Positions 27,176-36,290 are shown, counted from the stretch's first letter. The stretch is DNA of 64,000 nucleotides from Zobellia barbeyronii (GCF_018603515.1 NZ_JACATN010000001.1:372001-436000); one strand, 5' to 3'. Notes: generated by a model from the sequence alone, not told the origin. Numbers and translations: made by a program.

Positions 27176-28237
27176 ATGGCTGCTGCTAAGCTTAGAAAGT
27201 CATATCGCTTTGCGTTAAGGTCTTCCTTAATGGTTACCGCAGTGTTTATTTCGCTTTTGGCATTATTCCTATATCTCTTTGGAAAATTAGACTGGACGAT
27301 GATTCTTATATCCGCTCTGTTGCTTTTCCCTATTGCATTTATAGTAATGCAAATACGCATAGAAAGATTCATTTACCGCCGTATAAAGAAAATTTACGAT
27401 GATGTTGCCATGTTAGAAACATCATCCATTACCACGGGTCCGATTACTACGGACATGAAAACCCTTACCGAAGAAATAGAGAAATTTGCAAAAGATAAAC
27501 GCGTAGAGATAGATACCCTAAAGATTAGGGAAGAGTACCGAAAAGACTTTCTAGGTAATGTATCTCACGAACTTAAAACACCGCTTTTTACAGTACAAGG
27601 CTATATAGAGACGTTATTAGACGGGGCTCTGGAGGACAAAAATGTACGCCGTAAGTACTTACAACGTGCTAGCAAAGGGGTAGATCGCCTTATCTATATT
27701 GTTAAGGACCTTGATATGATTACCAAACTAGAAGTTGGAGACCTCAACCTAAAAAGAGAGTCTTTTGACATTATTGAACTTATTCAAAATGTATTTGATC
27801 TTCTAGAGATGAAATCGGCAAAAAAGAGAATCATTCTCACTTTTGACATGGAGTACGATAAACCTGTTATGGTATACGCCGATAAGGAAAAGATAGAACA
27901 GGTACTGACCAACTTTCTCGTAAATTCCATAAAATATGGACAATCTAACGGTACTACCGAGGTAAGCGTAGAAAACTTGATTAAAAATAAGGTTATAGTA
28001 AGGGTAACTGATAATGGCGAAGGTATTCCCAAACAGCATATACCACGATTGTTTGAACGTTTTTATAGAGTAGATAAAAGTGGTAGCCGTAGCGAAGGCG
28101 GCTCTGGTCTAGGCCTTGCTATTGTAAAACATATTGTTGAAGCCCATGGAGAAAAGATATATGTTGAAAGTGAAATAGGCGTAGGTTCTGAATTTTCATT
28201 TACTTTGGAAAAATCAGAGAGTAAAAAAATCGATTAA
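27176..28237 (+). CDS. PhoR-like sensor histidine kinase
   Basis: 353 residues. Two membrane segments (about 16-36 and 40-60) with almost no periplasmic loop, as in PhoR, then a cytoplasmic linker, the H-box with His131 (GNVSHELKTPL), the N-box NFLVNSIKYG and the G boxes DNGEGIP and GSGLGLAIV. It lacks a recognisable periplasmic sensor, so the signal is probably sensed inside or through a partner such as the Pst/PhoU system, which is not in this window. The cognate regulator gene lies 111 nt upstream. A TAATTTTG -7-like element at 27106-27113 may give it its own promoter. Confidence 0.92.
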   Translation: MAAAKLRKSYRFALRSSLMVTAVFISLLALFLYLFGKLDWTMILISALLLFPIAFIVMQIRIERFIYRRIKKIYDDVAMLETSSITTGPITTDMKTLTEEIEKFAKDKRVEIDTLKIREEYRKDFLGNVSHELKTPLFTVQGYIETLLDGALEDKNVRRKYLQRASKGVDRLIYIVKDLDMITKLEVGDLNLKRESFDIIELIQNVFDLLEMKSAKKRIILTFDMEYDKPVMVYADKEKIEQVLTNFLVNSIKYGQSNGTTEVSVENLIKNKVIVRVTDNGEGIPKQHIPRLFERFYRVDKSGSRSEGGSGLGLAIVKHIVEAHGEKIYVESEIGVGSEFSFTLEKSESKKID

Positions 28238-28266
28238 AAACTAACTGAAAATTTAATTTTATACCA

Positions 28267-28935
28267 TTGGGAAGCAAAAACAAACTTAAACGGTTTAAAG
28301 AAAACGAAACTTTTTCAAATGTCATCCAACCAAATCGGGAAGACGTAAAACAGGGGTTTGAGCAGAAAGGTAAGTGGAAAGACTTTTTTGGCAACGACAA
28401 CCCTATTGTACTTGAGTTAGGGTGTGGAAAAGGAGAATATACCATAGGTTTAGCCAAGCAAAATCCCAACAAAAATTTTATTGGTATCGATATTAAGGGA
28501 GCTCGTCTATGGAGAGGTGCAAAAACCGCCTTAGAAGACAACCTTAAAAACGTAGCTTTTCTAAGAACTCAGATAGAACTGGTAGACGAACTTTTTGATA
28601 AAGGCGAGGTTTCTGAAATCTGGATTACCTTTCCTGATCCTCAAATAAAATACCAACGCACCAAGCACCGGATGACTAACGAAAACTTCTTGGCCAAATA
28701 CAAAGAAATATTACGTCCTGATGGTCTTATGCATCTAAAAACAGATAGCGAGTTCATGCACGGCTATACTTTAGGGCTTTTACAAGGGTTAGGTTTGGAA
28801 ATAAATTATGCCAACCACGATGTGTATAAAAACGAAGGCAGTCCAAAAGAGGTATTAGAACTTCAGACTTTCTACGAAAAACAGTATCTTGAAAGAGGTA
28901 AGGCCATTACCTACATCCAATTCAAGGTAAACTAG
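28267..28935 (+). CDS. trmB: tRNA (guanine-N7)-methyltransferase TrmB
   Basis: 222 residues starting at a TTG codon; MGSKNKLKRF is the family's usual N-terminus in Flavobacteriia and no ATG lies nearby, so TTG is well supported. The SAM-binding motif LELGCGKGEYT, the IGIDIKGARLWRG loop and the catalytic TFPDPQIKYQRTKHR region are present. It methylates G46 in the variable loop of tRNAs. Its start lies 29 nt after the kinase gene and it is followed by the LysE gene after 3 nt. Confidence 0.95.
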   Translation: MGSKNKLKRFKENETFSNVIQPNREDVKQGFEQKGKWKDFFGNDNPIVLELGCGKGEYTIGLAKQNPNKNFIGIDIKGARLWRGAKTALEDNLKNVAFLRTQIELVDELFDKGEVSEIWITFPDPQIKYQRTKHRMTNENFLAKYKEILRPDGLMHLKTDSEFMHGYTLGLLQGLGLEINYANHDVYKNEGSPKEVLELQTFYEKQYLERGKAITYIQFKVN

Positions 28936-28938
28936 TCC

Positions 28939-29568
28939 ATGCAACATCTTTTGATTCTTTTTTTTGCTACTTTCTCGGCTGCTTTCATGGCAACGGTACC
29001 TCCGGGGCTTCTAAACATGAACGCCGCAAAGGTTAGTGTAGAAAAAGGCAAGTTAAACGGTATTATTTTTAGCTTAGGAGTGGCTGTTATGGTTATTCTT
29101 CAGGCTACAATTGCTGTATACATCTCGAAATTTCTTCATAAAAACCCTGAAGTAGTTGATGTGCTGCTCAAAATTGCAGTCGTTGTTTTTACCTTTTTTA
29201 TGGTCTATTTTTTTATAGCTGCAGGACGAAATAAAAAGAAGGTAAAAAAGATTGTTAAAGTCAGCAAAAAAAATAGTTTTTTTAAAGGAATACTTCTGGC
29301 GGCATTAAACCTTTTGACCATACCCTATTACAGCGGCCTCAATATTATGTGGAACGCCTCTGGTTGGATCAAGTTTGAGGTCTGGGATATTCTAGTTTTT
29401 ATATTCGCTGCAGGCTCAGGAACTTTTACCGTGCTTTATATGTACACGGTATATTTTAATAAATTAGAGAATAAATCCAATCGGTTTTCTAAGAATAGCA
29501 ACTATATTCTTAGCGGACTAATGCTAGTATTGCTGACTATAACCGTTTTTAGAATAGCCTATCGCTAA
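28939..29568 (+). CDS. LysE-family amino-acid exporter
   Basis: 209 residues with about six hydrophobic segments. The N-terminal region with TVPPGLLNMNAAKVSVEKG matches the conserved PGP-type start of LysE/RhtB transporters, which export amino acids such as lysine or homoserine across the inner membrane. Substrate unknown. It begins 3 nt after trmB and its stop codon overlaps the start of the next gene (TAATG), so the three are probably cotranscribed. Confidence 0.85.
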   Translation: MQHLLILFFATFSAAFMATVPPGLLNMNAAKVSVEKGKLNGIIFSLGVAVMVILQATIAVYISKFLHKNPEVVDVLLKIAVVVFTFFMVYFFIAAGRNKKKVKKIVKVSKKNSFFKGILLAALNLLTIPYYSGLNIMWNASGWIKFEVWDILVFIFAAGSGTFTVLYMYTVYFNKLENKSNRFSKNSNYILSGLMLVLLTITVFRIAYR

Positions 29569-29903
29569 TGAATCCTGAGAACAAAAATTTCTTTCAAAAA
29601 GTATACGAAGTGGCTAGGCTCATACCTGAAGGCAGAGTAACCTCTTATGGTGCTATAGCCAAATATTTAGGAGCCGCCCGAAGCGCTCGTATGGTAGGCT
29701 GGGCAATGAACGGAGCAGGAAGTATGCCAGATGTACCTGCTCACAGAGTAGTTAACAAAATTGGACTACTTACCGGAAAACATCATTTTGATGGTACTAA
29801 TCTCATGCAGCAATTATTGGAAAATGAAGGGATTACGGTAATAGAAAATCAGATTATCGATTTAGAAAAGCACTTTTGGGATCCTTTTAAAGAACTAGGA
29901 TAA
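29568..29903 (+). CDS. alkyltransferase-like (ATL) protein without the reactive Cys
   Basis: 111 residues, the DNA-binding half of O6-alkylguanine-DNA methyltransferase. The region EGRVTSYGAIAKYLG, the arginine finger in SARMVGWAM, and the active-site loop are visible, but the usual PCHRV is PAHRV, with Ala58 in place of the alkyl-accepting Cys. Such ATL proteins bind O6-alkylguanine, flip it and hand the lesion to nucleotide excision repair rather than repairing it themselves. E. coli ATL has Trp at this place; Ala is another known variant. It overlaps the LysE gene by one base. Confidence 0.92.
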   Translation: MNPENKNFFQKVYEVARLIPEGRVTSYGAIAKYLGAARSARMVGWAMNGAGSMPDVPAHRVVNKIGLLTGKHHFDGTNLMQQLLENEGITVIENQIIDLEKHFWDPFKELG

Positions 29904-30071
29904 TCCTTTATATTCCAAAAAATATAATTTTCGTCTTCAAAACACTTCTTCCGGATACTATTTTTCTCATATTCATCAACAATACCTATTAAGACATACC
30001 ATTTTTCAATGTCATCTCTTTACCCTCTCGACGCTATGGCGTATCTTTGTTCTTTAGAATGATTTTATATA

Positions 30072-31211
30072 ATGAAGATTGATAAAAAAGAAGTTTTAAG
30101 AGCACTAGAGAATATTACCGTACCTGGCGAAGGACAGAATATGGTAGAAAGTGGTGCCGTAAAGAATATACAGATTTTTGGTGATGAGGTTGAGGTTGAT
30201 ATTACCATCAGCAACCCAAGCTTACAGGCTAGAAAAAAGACCGAGGTCGAAATTCTGAAAATCATACACCGAGAGGTATATGAAAAGGCCAAAATAAAAA
30301 TCAACATTAAAGTTGATGCTCCTGCAAAGCCAAAAACCAACGAAATAAAAGGAAAACCCCTACCGGGTATCAAGAACATTATTGCCGTTGCTTCAGGTAA
30401 AGGTGGTGTTGGAAAATCTACGGTTACTGCAAATTTAGCTGTAACCCTGGCCAAAATGGGCTTTAAAGTCGGGATTTTAGATGCAGATATCTACGGACCT
30501 TCTATTCCTATTATGTTTGATGTTCCTATGGAAAAACCATTGGCCATTAACGTTGATGGGAAATCTAAAATGAAACCAGTAGAAAACTATGGTGTAAAGC
30601 TATTGTCCATCGGGTTCTTTACCCAACCGGATCAAGCGGTTATCTGGCGTGGCCCTATGGCTGCAAAAGCGCTTAACCAGATGATTTTTGATGCACACTG
30701 GGGAGAATTAGATTTTATGTTGCTTGACCTTCCTCCAGGAACTGGAGATATACATTTAAGTATCATGCAAGCTATGCCTATTACTGGTGCTGTAGTGGTT
30801 AGTACCCCACAGAATGTTGCTTTGGCAGATGCTAGAAAAGGTGTTGCTATGTTCCAGCAAGAATCCATAAATGTTCCTGTATTGGGAATCGTGGAAAATA
30901 TGGCTTATTTTACTCCTGATGAGCTTCCAGACAACAAGTATTATATTTTTGGTAAAGAAGGTGCAAAAAATCTTTCTGAAGATTTAAAAGTACCTTTCTT
31001 AGGTGAGGTTCCTTTAGTACAAAGTATACGAGAAGCTGGTGATATTGGAAGACCAGCTGCTATGCAAACGGCTACACCAGTAGAATTGGCGTTTGAAGAA
31101 ATTACAAAAAATGTAGTGCGAGAAGTTGTGGGTAGAAATAAAACTCTTCCTCCTACCGAAGCAATTAAGATAACAACTATGGCGGGTTGTTCTGTCGTTA
31201 AGAAAAAATAA
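30072..31211 (+). CDS. Mrp/NBP35-type P-loop ATPase, Fe-S cluster carrier
   Basis: 379 residues. N-terminal DUF59/FSCA domain (about 1-95) and a ParA/MinD-like ATPase with deviant Walker A GKGGVGKST, switch LDADIYGPSIP and LLDLPPGTGD. Mrp proteins load Fe-S clusters onto targets as an ATP-dependent scaffold. The CxxC found in the ENMxYF region of many Mrp proteins is absent here (TPDELPDN instead), as commonly in Bacteroidota; one Cys remains near the C-terminus (MAGCS). The Nfu gene follows after 1 nt. A TATCTTTG -7-like element lies at 30042-30049. Confidence 0.9.
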   Translation: MKIDKKEVLRALENITVPGEGQNMVESGAVKNIQIFGDEVEVDITISNPSLQARKKTEVEILKIIHREVYEKAKIKINIKVDAPAKPKTNEIKGKPLPGIKNIIAVASGKGGVGKSTVTANLAVTLAKMGFKVGILDADIYGPSIPIMFDVPMEKPLAINVDGKSKMKPVENYGVKLLSIGFFTQPDQAVIWRGPMAAKALNQMIFDAHWGELDFMLLDLPPGTGDIHLSIMQAMPITGAVVVSTPQNVALADARKGVAMFQQESINVPVLGIVENMAYFTPDELPDNKYYIFGKEGAKNLSEDLKVPFLGEVPLVQSIREAGDIGRPAAMQTATPVELAFEEITKNVVREVVGRNKTLPPTEAIKITTMAGCSVVKKK

Positions 31212-31212
31212 T

Positions 31213-31455
31213 ATGACATCTGAAGAATTAAAACAGAATGTAGAAAAAGCGTTAGAAGAAATTCGCCCGTTTTTACAGAGTGATGGAGGAGATATTTCTT
31301 TGGTTTCCATAGATAACGAGAAGTCCGTAAAGGTGAAGTTAGAAGGAGCATGTGTTGGATGTAGCGTTAATCAAATGACTTTAAAAAGTGGTGTTGAAAT
31401 GACTATAAAAAAATACGCTCCACAAATTGAAGAGGTGATTAATATTGGTGCATAA
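31213..31455 (+). CDS. Nfu-type Fe-S scaffold (NifU C-terminal domain)
   Basis: 80 residues, just the NifU C-terminal domain, with the cluster-binding pair Cys47/Cys50 (GACVGCSVNQM). It carries a 4Fe-4S cluster between two subunits and delivers it to apoproteins. One base after mrp, so the two are translationally linked and act together in Fe-S cluster delivery. Confidence 0.93.
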   Translation: MTSEELKQNVEKALEEIRPFLQSDGGDISLVSIDNEKSVKVKLEGACVGCSVNQMTLKSGVEMTIKKYAPQIEEVINIGA

Positions 31456-31525
31456 TACACTGATTTTAATCATGTTCTTATCAATTTTTTAATCCTAATT
31501 TTGTCCGAATTTTAATGTAAACCCG

Positions 31526-32584
31526 ATGATCAAAACAGATATATTGATTATTGGAGCTGGCCCAACAGGGCTTTTTGCCGTTTTTGAGGCAGGCCTTCTA
31601 CAGCTCAAATGTCATCTAATAGACGCGCTACCACAATCTGGTGGGCAATGTTCCGAAATTTATCCTAAAAAACCGATTTACGATATACCGGGTTTCCCTG
31701 AGGTATTGGCAGGCGATTTGGTGAATAATCTAATAGAACAAATAAAACCTTTTGAACCTGGATTTACTTTAGGCGAAAGGGCGCAGACCATAGAAAAACT
31801 AGAAGACGGTACATTTATAGTAACGACCAACAAAGGAACCAAGCACCATGCTCCTATTGTGGCCATTGCTGGTGGGTTAGGTAGTTTTGAACCCCGTAAA
31901 CCATTACTTGAAAATCTTAAGAAATACGAAGACAATGGCGTTGCCTATATCATAAAAGACCCTGAGGTCTACCGTGATAAAAGAGTGGTTATAGCTGGTG
32001 GTGGTGATTCTGCTTTGGATTGGAGTATATTTTTAGCAGATATAGCTTCACAGGTTACCTTGGTTCACCGTAGAAGTGAATTTAGAGGCGCACTAGACTC
32101 CGTAGAGAAAGTACAACACCTTAAGAACGAAGGAAAAATCAACCTAATTACTCCAGGTGAAATTATTGGTCTTCAAGGTAAAGACACACTTGAAGCTGTT
32201 TCCATTAGAAAAACAACAAATCCTGATGAGGATGTTATCCTAGAAGTTGATAATTTTGTTCCACTTTTTGGACTTTCTCCCAAATTAGGACCCATTGCAG
32301 ATTGGGGTCTTGATATTGAGAAAAATGCTATTAAAGTAGACACATTCGATTATCAAACTAACGTACCGGGAATTTACGCTATTGGTGATGTAAACACCTA
32401 TCCTGGAAAATTAAAGTTGATTCTTTGTGGTTTTCACGAAGCAACGTTAATGTGCCAAAGTGCTTATCAGCGTATTTATCCTGATAAGAGATATGTAATG
32501 AAATATACTACCGTAGGCGGTGTAACTGGTTTTGACGGTAGTAAGAAAGAAGCACCAAAGGCAGTTGTAAAGTCTATTGATTAA
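31526..32584 (+). CDS. TrxR-type ferredoxin-NADP+ reductase
   Basis: 352 residues. Two Rossmann domains: FAD-binding IIGAGPTGLFA at the N-terminus, NADPH-binding VVIAGGGDSALDW and the FAD-contacting GIYAIGDVNTY. It lacks the CxxC of thioredoxin reductase, so it belongs to the thioredoxin-reductase-like ferredoxin-NADP+ reductases. It would move electrons between NADPH and the ferredoxin encoded 36 nt downstream. A -7-like TAATTTTG occurs at 31496-31503. Confidence 0.88.
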   Translation: MIKTDILIIGAGPTGLFAVFEAGLLQLKCHLIDALPQSGGQCSEIYPKKPIYDIPGFPEVLAGDLVNNLIEQIKPFEPGFTLGERAQTIEKLEDGTFIVTTNKGTKHHAPIVAIAGGLGSFEPRKPLLENLKKYEDNGVAYIIKDPEVYRDKRVVIAGGGDSALDWSIFLADIASQVTLVHRRSEFRGALDSVEKVQHLKNEGKINLITPGEIIGLQGKDTLEAVSIRKTTNPDEDVILEVDNFVPLFGLSPKLGPIADWGLDIEKNAIKVDTFDYQTNVPGIYAIGDVNTYPGKLKLILCGFHEATLMCQSAYQRIYPDKRYVMKYTTVGGVTGFDGSKKEAPKAVVKSID

Positions 32585-32620
32585 TAGTGACTAAAGGCCA
32601 AATCATAATCAAGTATCCTA

Positions 32621-32950
32621 ATGACCGACATTAAAATAAAAATTACCGACCGAGACGGTGTTGCCCATGAGGTAGATGCCCCGACTGATATGAACATGAA
32701 TCTTATGGAAGTAGTTCGTTCGTACGAATTAGCTCCTGAAGGTACTATTGGTATTTGTGGCGGTATGGCCATGTGCGCTTCTTGCCAGTGCTATGTTACT
32801 TCAGATCATAATCTTCCTGAGAAATCAGATGATGAAGACGCCATGCTAGCAGAGGCTTTTAACGTAGAAGACAACAGCCGCTTGGGTTGTCAAATTCATA
32901 TGACTCCAGATTTAGACGGACTAGAAGTGGTACTGGCTCCTGAGAGTTAG
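32621..32950 (+). CDS. adrenodoxin-type 2Fe-2S ferredoxin
   Basis: 109 residues with the vertebrate/adrenodoxin-type cluster-binding set Cys46, Cys52, Cys55 and Cys90 (CGGMAMCASC and LGCQIH), plus an extra Cys57. A small electron carrier; with the upstream reductase and the Mrp/Nfu genes it may supply electrons for Fe-S assembly, as Isc ferredoxins do. The last 4 bases overlap the end of the convergent ABC transporter gene. Confidence 0.93.
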   Translation: MTDIKIKITDRDGVAHEVDAPTDMNMNLMEVVRSYELAPEGTIGICGGMAMCASCQCYVTSDHNLPEKSDDEDAMLAEAFNVEDNSRLGCQIHMTPDLDGLEVVLAPES

Positions 32951-34683
32951 ATTCTTGCCTGATATGTAAATAGATTAAAGTACCTACCTTCTTTAGCAAT
33001 TAGCTCATCGTGGGTACCTTCTTCAGCAATTTTACCATTTTCAATAACCAAAATCTGATTGGCTTTGCGAATAGTACTTAACCTGTGTGCTATTACAAAA
33101 GTGGTACGGCCTTCTGTTAAGGCTGCCAAACTCTTTTGAATCAAAGCTTCGCTTTCTGTATCCAGGTTGGATGTAGCCTCATCTAGTATTAGGATTTTAG
33201 GATCAGCCAAAACAGCTCGTGCAATAGCAATACGTTGGCGTTGACCACCGGAAAGTTTAACGCCCCGCTCTCCTATTAAAGTATCCAATCCTTCTTCGAA
33301 CCTATCTGTGAATTCATTTACATAAGCAGCTAGTACTGCTTGTTGCAATTGCTCTTCCGAAGCATTAGGCCGTGGGAACAAAATATTCTCACGTATTGTA
33401 CCCTCAAAAAGGAAATCGTCCTGTAAAACAACTCCAAGGTGCTGTCTGAAACTATTCAAATTAACTTTTGCCACATCTTTACCGTCTATCGTAATTTTAC
33501 CTGACTGTGGATTTAAGAAAGTCGCTGCTAAACCAGCTATAGTAGATTTCCCAGAACCAGAACTCCCCACCAAAGCAACAACGTTACCTGATTTCACCTC
33601 AAAGTTGATATTATGTAATACCTCCTTATCTTCCTCATAAGCAAAGGAAACATCATCAAAAACAATATCACCTTGAATATCATCTAAAATTATAGTCCGG
33701 TTCTCTTCATCAGATTCCGGTATCATATTCATTAGCTCTTCAGTACGATCTAATCCCGCTAAAGCTTCAGTCAATTGACTTCCTATATTACTCATCTGAA
33801 CAATAGGTGCAACCATCAAACCTAATAAAAAAGTAAAGGTTAAGAATTCACCTATCGTAAGCTCATCCATCATTATTTTATATCCACCAATACCCATGAT
33901 TCCCGTTGTGGCAATCCCTAGAAGAAAAGTAGATGAACTGGTCATAAAAGCAGTAGCGGTCAAACTCTTTTTCACATTTTGAAAAAGACGATCAACTCCT
34001 TTTTCAAATATTTTATTTTCTTGTTCCTCGGCATTGAAGCCTTTAATTACTCGTACACCTCCTAAAGTCTCGGTAAGCCTACCCGTAACCTCAGCATTTA
34101 TTTTACCACGGTTTCTAAAAATGGGTCTAATGATTTTAAACGCCTTAAGCGCAATTAATGCAAAAATGGCCAGAGGCACTAATGTGAAGATTGTCATTGT
34201 CCAACTAATACGCAAAAGCAATATAAGCGATACTACAGCCGTAATAGTACCTCCCACAAGTTGTACCAGACCTGTGCCGATTAGATTACGTACCCCTTCT
34301 ACATCACTCATTATACGAGACACCAAAGCTCCAGACTTGGCATTATCAAAGAAGCTAATAGGTAACGATAGTACTTTTTTCTGTACTTGAGCCCTAAGTT
34401 CAGAAATAAGAAATTGTGCCTGAACACTAAGTATTTTTGTCAATAAAAACGAGGTGACAGATTGTACCAATATAGCGAATGCCACAGCACCTACAAGTAA
34501 TTTTAAAAAATCTATATCCTTATTTGGTATAATGTCATCCATCAAATATTTGAGGGATAAAGGCGCAACAAAACTTGCTGCTTTACTAATTACTATAAGG
34601 AGAAGTCCTATAAAAACCAGATTTCTTCTTGGCCATATAATGGTCTTAAACGCGGTAAGCATACTAACTTTTTTCTCGGCCAT
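32947..34683 (-). CDS. ABC exporter with fused membrane and ATPase domains
   Basis: 578 residues. Six-helix ABC transmembrane domain (about 15-310), then an ATPase with Walker A GSSGSGKST, signature LSGGQRQR, Walker B ILILDEATSNLD and a switch His (IAHRLST). It is a homodimeric half-transporter of the MsbA/LmrA type that exports lipids or drugs across the inner membrane; the substrate is unknown. Convergent with the ferredoxin gene, overlapping by 4 bases. A TAACTTTG -7-like element lies on the minus strand at 34704-34711. Confidence 0.92.
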   Translation of the reverse strand: MAEKKVSMLTAFKTIIWPRRNLVFIGLLLIVISKAASFVAPLSLKYLMDDIIPNKDIDFLKLLVGAVAFAILVQSVTSFLLTKILSVQAQFLISELRAQVQKKVLSLPISFFDNAKSGALVSRIMSDVEGVRNLIGTGLVQLVGGTITAVVSLILLLRISWTMTIFTLVPLAIFALIALKAFKIIRPIFRNRGKINAEVTGRLTETLGGVRVIKGFNAEEQENKIFEKGVDRLFQNVKKSLTATAFMTSSSTFLLGIATTGIMGIGGYKIMMDELTIGEFLTFTFLLGLMVAPIVQMSNIGSQLTEALAGLDRTEELMNMIPESDEENRTIILDDIQGDIVFDDVSFAYEEDKEVLHNINFEVKSGNVVALVGSSGSGKSTIAGLAATFLNPQSGKITIDGKDVAKVNLNSFRQHLGVVLQDDFLFEGTIRENILFPRPNASEEQLQQAVLAAYVNEFTDRFEEGLDTLIGERGVKLSGGQRQRIAIARAVLADPKILILDEATSNLDTESEALIQKSLAALTEGRTTFVIAHRLSTIRKANQILVIENGKIAEEGTHDELIAKEGRYFNLFTYQARI

Positions 34684-34810
34684 GGATGAAGTTTTGAAGA
34701 TGGCAAAGTTACGGTAAAAACAAGTACTTTGCCTTATGGCGAAGTTGTCTAAATAGATAGCATTTTGGAGAAAGGTTTATTATAGTTTGAGGCAAACAGA
34801 AAAAACAAGG

Positions 34811-35473
34811 CTAGTCACCTTCTTTCGTAATAATCAACGTTGCTTTTGAACCTTCAGAAAGCAGCCATTTGGTAGCATAAATAACTTCACCCTTGTCATC
34901 ATAGACATTTACCTGAGCGGTATTAGGCGCATAAGCACCAACATTAAGAGCTTCAAAATCAATACGGTTGAATCCTTTTTTCAAATCTACATTTATCCCT
35001 TTAAAAGAACTTGTTAAGAGTATATTAGTATCAACCACGTCACCATTTACATAAATTTTTACACGGTCACCATCTACATTTTCGTGATCACGACACATAA
35101 TACCAACGAACTTCCCGTTGTTTTTAACATCACCCAAGTACATATCAGCAAAGTGTTGTTTGGAACCTTCTTCGGGTTGTCTTGGTCCCACTTTTGGGTC
35201 AATTTTCATACCAGCACCCGCTTGTACAAGTTCGCGGTCGTCAATCATTTTTACAGGATTACGCTTGGCAATATCAAAATCTACCTGAGGTTGATCTTCT
35301 ACTACGGATGGAATGTTTAGAGAAGTACCTTGATTAGGCTCGGCATTATCATCAATCTTATTAGCCGTTTCTATTTTCAACTCTTTCTTTTGAGGAATAT
35401 CGGTCTGGGCCATCATCCCCGAAAAGGAAAACAGCATTACAGCGAACAACATTACCGAATAGTTTTTGGTCAT
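34811..35473 (-). CDS. secreted protein of unknown function
   Basis: 220 residues from the ATG at 35473, chosen because it opens a clean signal peptide (ending MMAQ); a longer frame to 35566 would run into the next gene. The mature part has an acidic, proline-containing low-complexity stretch and a C-terminal beta-rich domain (about 120-220) with DRVKIYVNGDVV, KKGFNRIDFEALN and NTAQVNVYDD. I do not recognise an enzyme motif. It lies 58 nt downstream of the SGNH hydrolase gene on the same strand and could be its cotranscribed partner. Confidence 0.7.
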   Translation of the reverse strand: MTKNYSVMLFAVMLFSFSGMMAQTDIPQKKELKIETANKIDDNAEPNQGTSLNIPSVVEDQPQVDFDIAKRNPVKMIDDRELVQAGAGMKIDPKVGPRQPEEGSKQHFADMYLGDVKNNGKFVGIMCRDHENVDGDRVKIYVNGDVVDTNILLTSSFKGINVDLKKGFNRIDFEALNVGAYAPNTAQVNVYDDKGEVIYATKWLLSEGSKATLIITKEGD

Positions 35474-35531
35474 CGAATAAAAAATCAGGATAAAGATAAC
35501 AAATACCCTGCCACGTGGACTTAAGGCAATG

Positions 35532-36272
35532 TTAAAACGATAAATTACCAAAAATCGTATCGGCAATCAGTCTATGACCTTTCTTATTAGGATGAATAGG
35601 ATCCTTATCATAGCAATCCTTTTGACTTGCAAAAAGAGGTTTCCGAATGTTTATCTCGGCACTTGCATAAGGATGCTGCATCTCTAAAATGATATCCGTA
35701 AACTTTTCCAGTACCTCCTTATCATATTTAGGGTAGGGATGTTTATAGCTATACGAAGTGATGTTCTGGTCACCCGAGTGTCTCTCAGCCAATGGTGGTG
35801 GAGTTAATAAAATGGTCTTAATATCTCTCTGGCGCATTTTTTCAAGAAATGAATAAACCCCTATTTTAAAGCTTCTAAAAAGTTCCTCTGAAGGTTTTCC
35901 GTAAATTCCGTCATTAATTCCGTAGCAAAAAAGCGCCACATCTATTGGGTTTTTATCTAAAATTTCATCTAAGCGTTCAAAAAGATAAGGTCTTGGGCCA
36001 GGATGGTCTTCTTCTGAGAGTCCGCTTACGGTTTCACTACTTTTCCCAAAATTGATAAACTTAATATTGAGCTCTGGTTTTTCTTTGTTGAATATCTCTT
36101 GAAGCATTTCAACATAGCCACCAGTACCACCAGCAAAAGTGATGCTATCTCCAAAACAACCAACTACTTGATTTTTCTTTAATTCGAATTTAGAGTGGTC
36201 AAAACACCCTATTAAACTAGTACCTACTATGGCAAGAGCCGTTCGGTTTATGAATTGTCTTCTCTTCATCAT
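35532..36272 (-). CDS. SGNH/GDSL hydrolase, probable Tat-exported lipoprotein
   Basis: 246 residues. The N-terminus has a twin-arginine-like KRRQFIN and a lipobox with Cys23 (LIGC), so it is probably a Tat-exported lipoprotein. SGNH block I is GDSIT with Ser43, block III is GIND, and the block V DPIHPN pair supplies Asp/His. Family members are esterases or deacetylases, often removing acetyl groups from sugars. It follows the GntP permease gene by 18 nt, so a sugar acid ester is a possible substrate; that is inference. Confidence 0.85.
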   Translation of the reverse strand: MMKRRQFINRTALAIVGTSLIGCFDHSKFELKKNQVVGCFGDSITFAGGTGGYVEMLQEIFNKEKPELNIKFINFGKSSETVSGLSEEDHPGPRPYLFERLDEILDKNPIDVALFCYGINDGIYGKPSEELFRSFKIGVYSFLEKMRQRDIKTILLTPPPLAERHSGDQNITSYSYKHPYPKYDKEVLEKFTDIILEMQHPYASAEINIRKPLFASQKDCYDKDPIHPNKKGHRLIADTIFGNLSF

Positions 36273-36290
36273 CGTGCAACAATCAATAAT

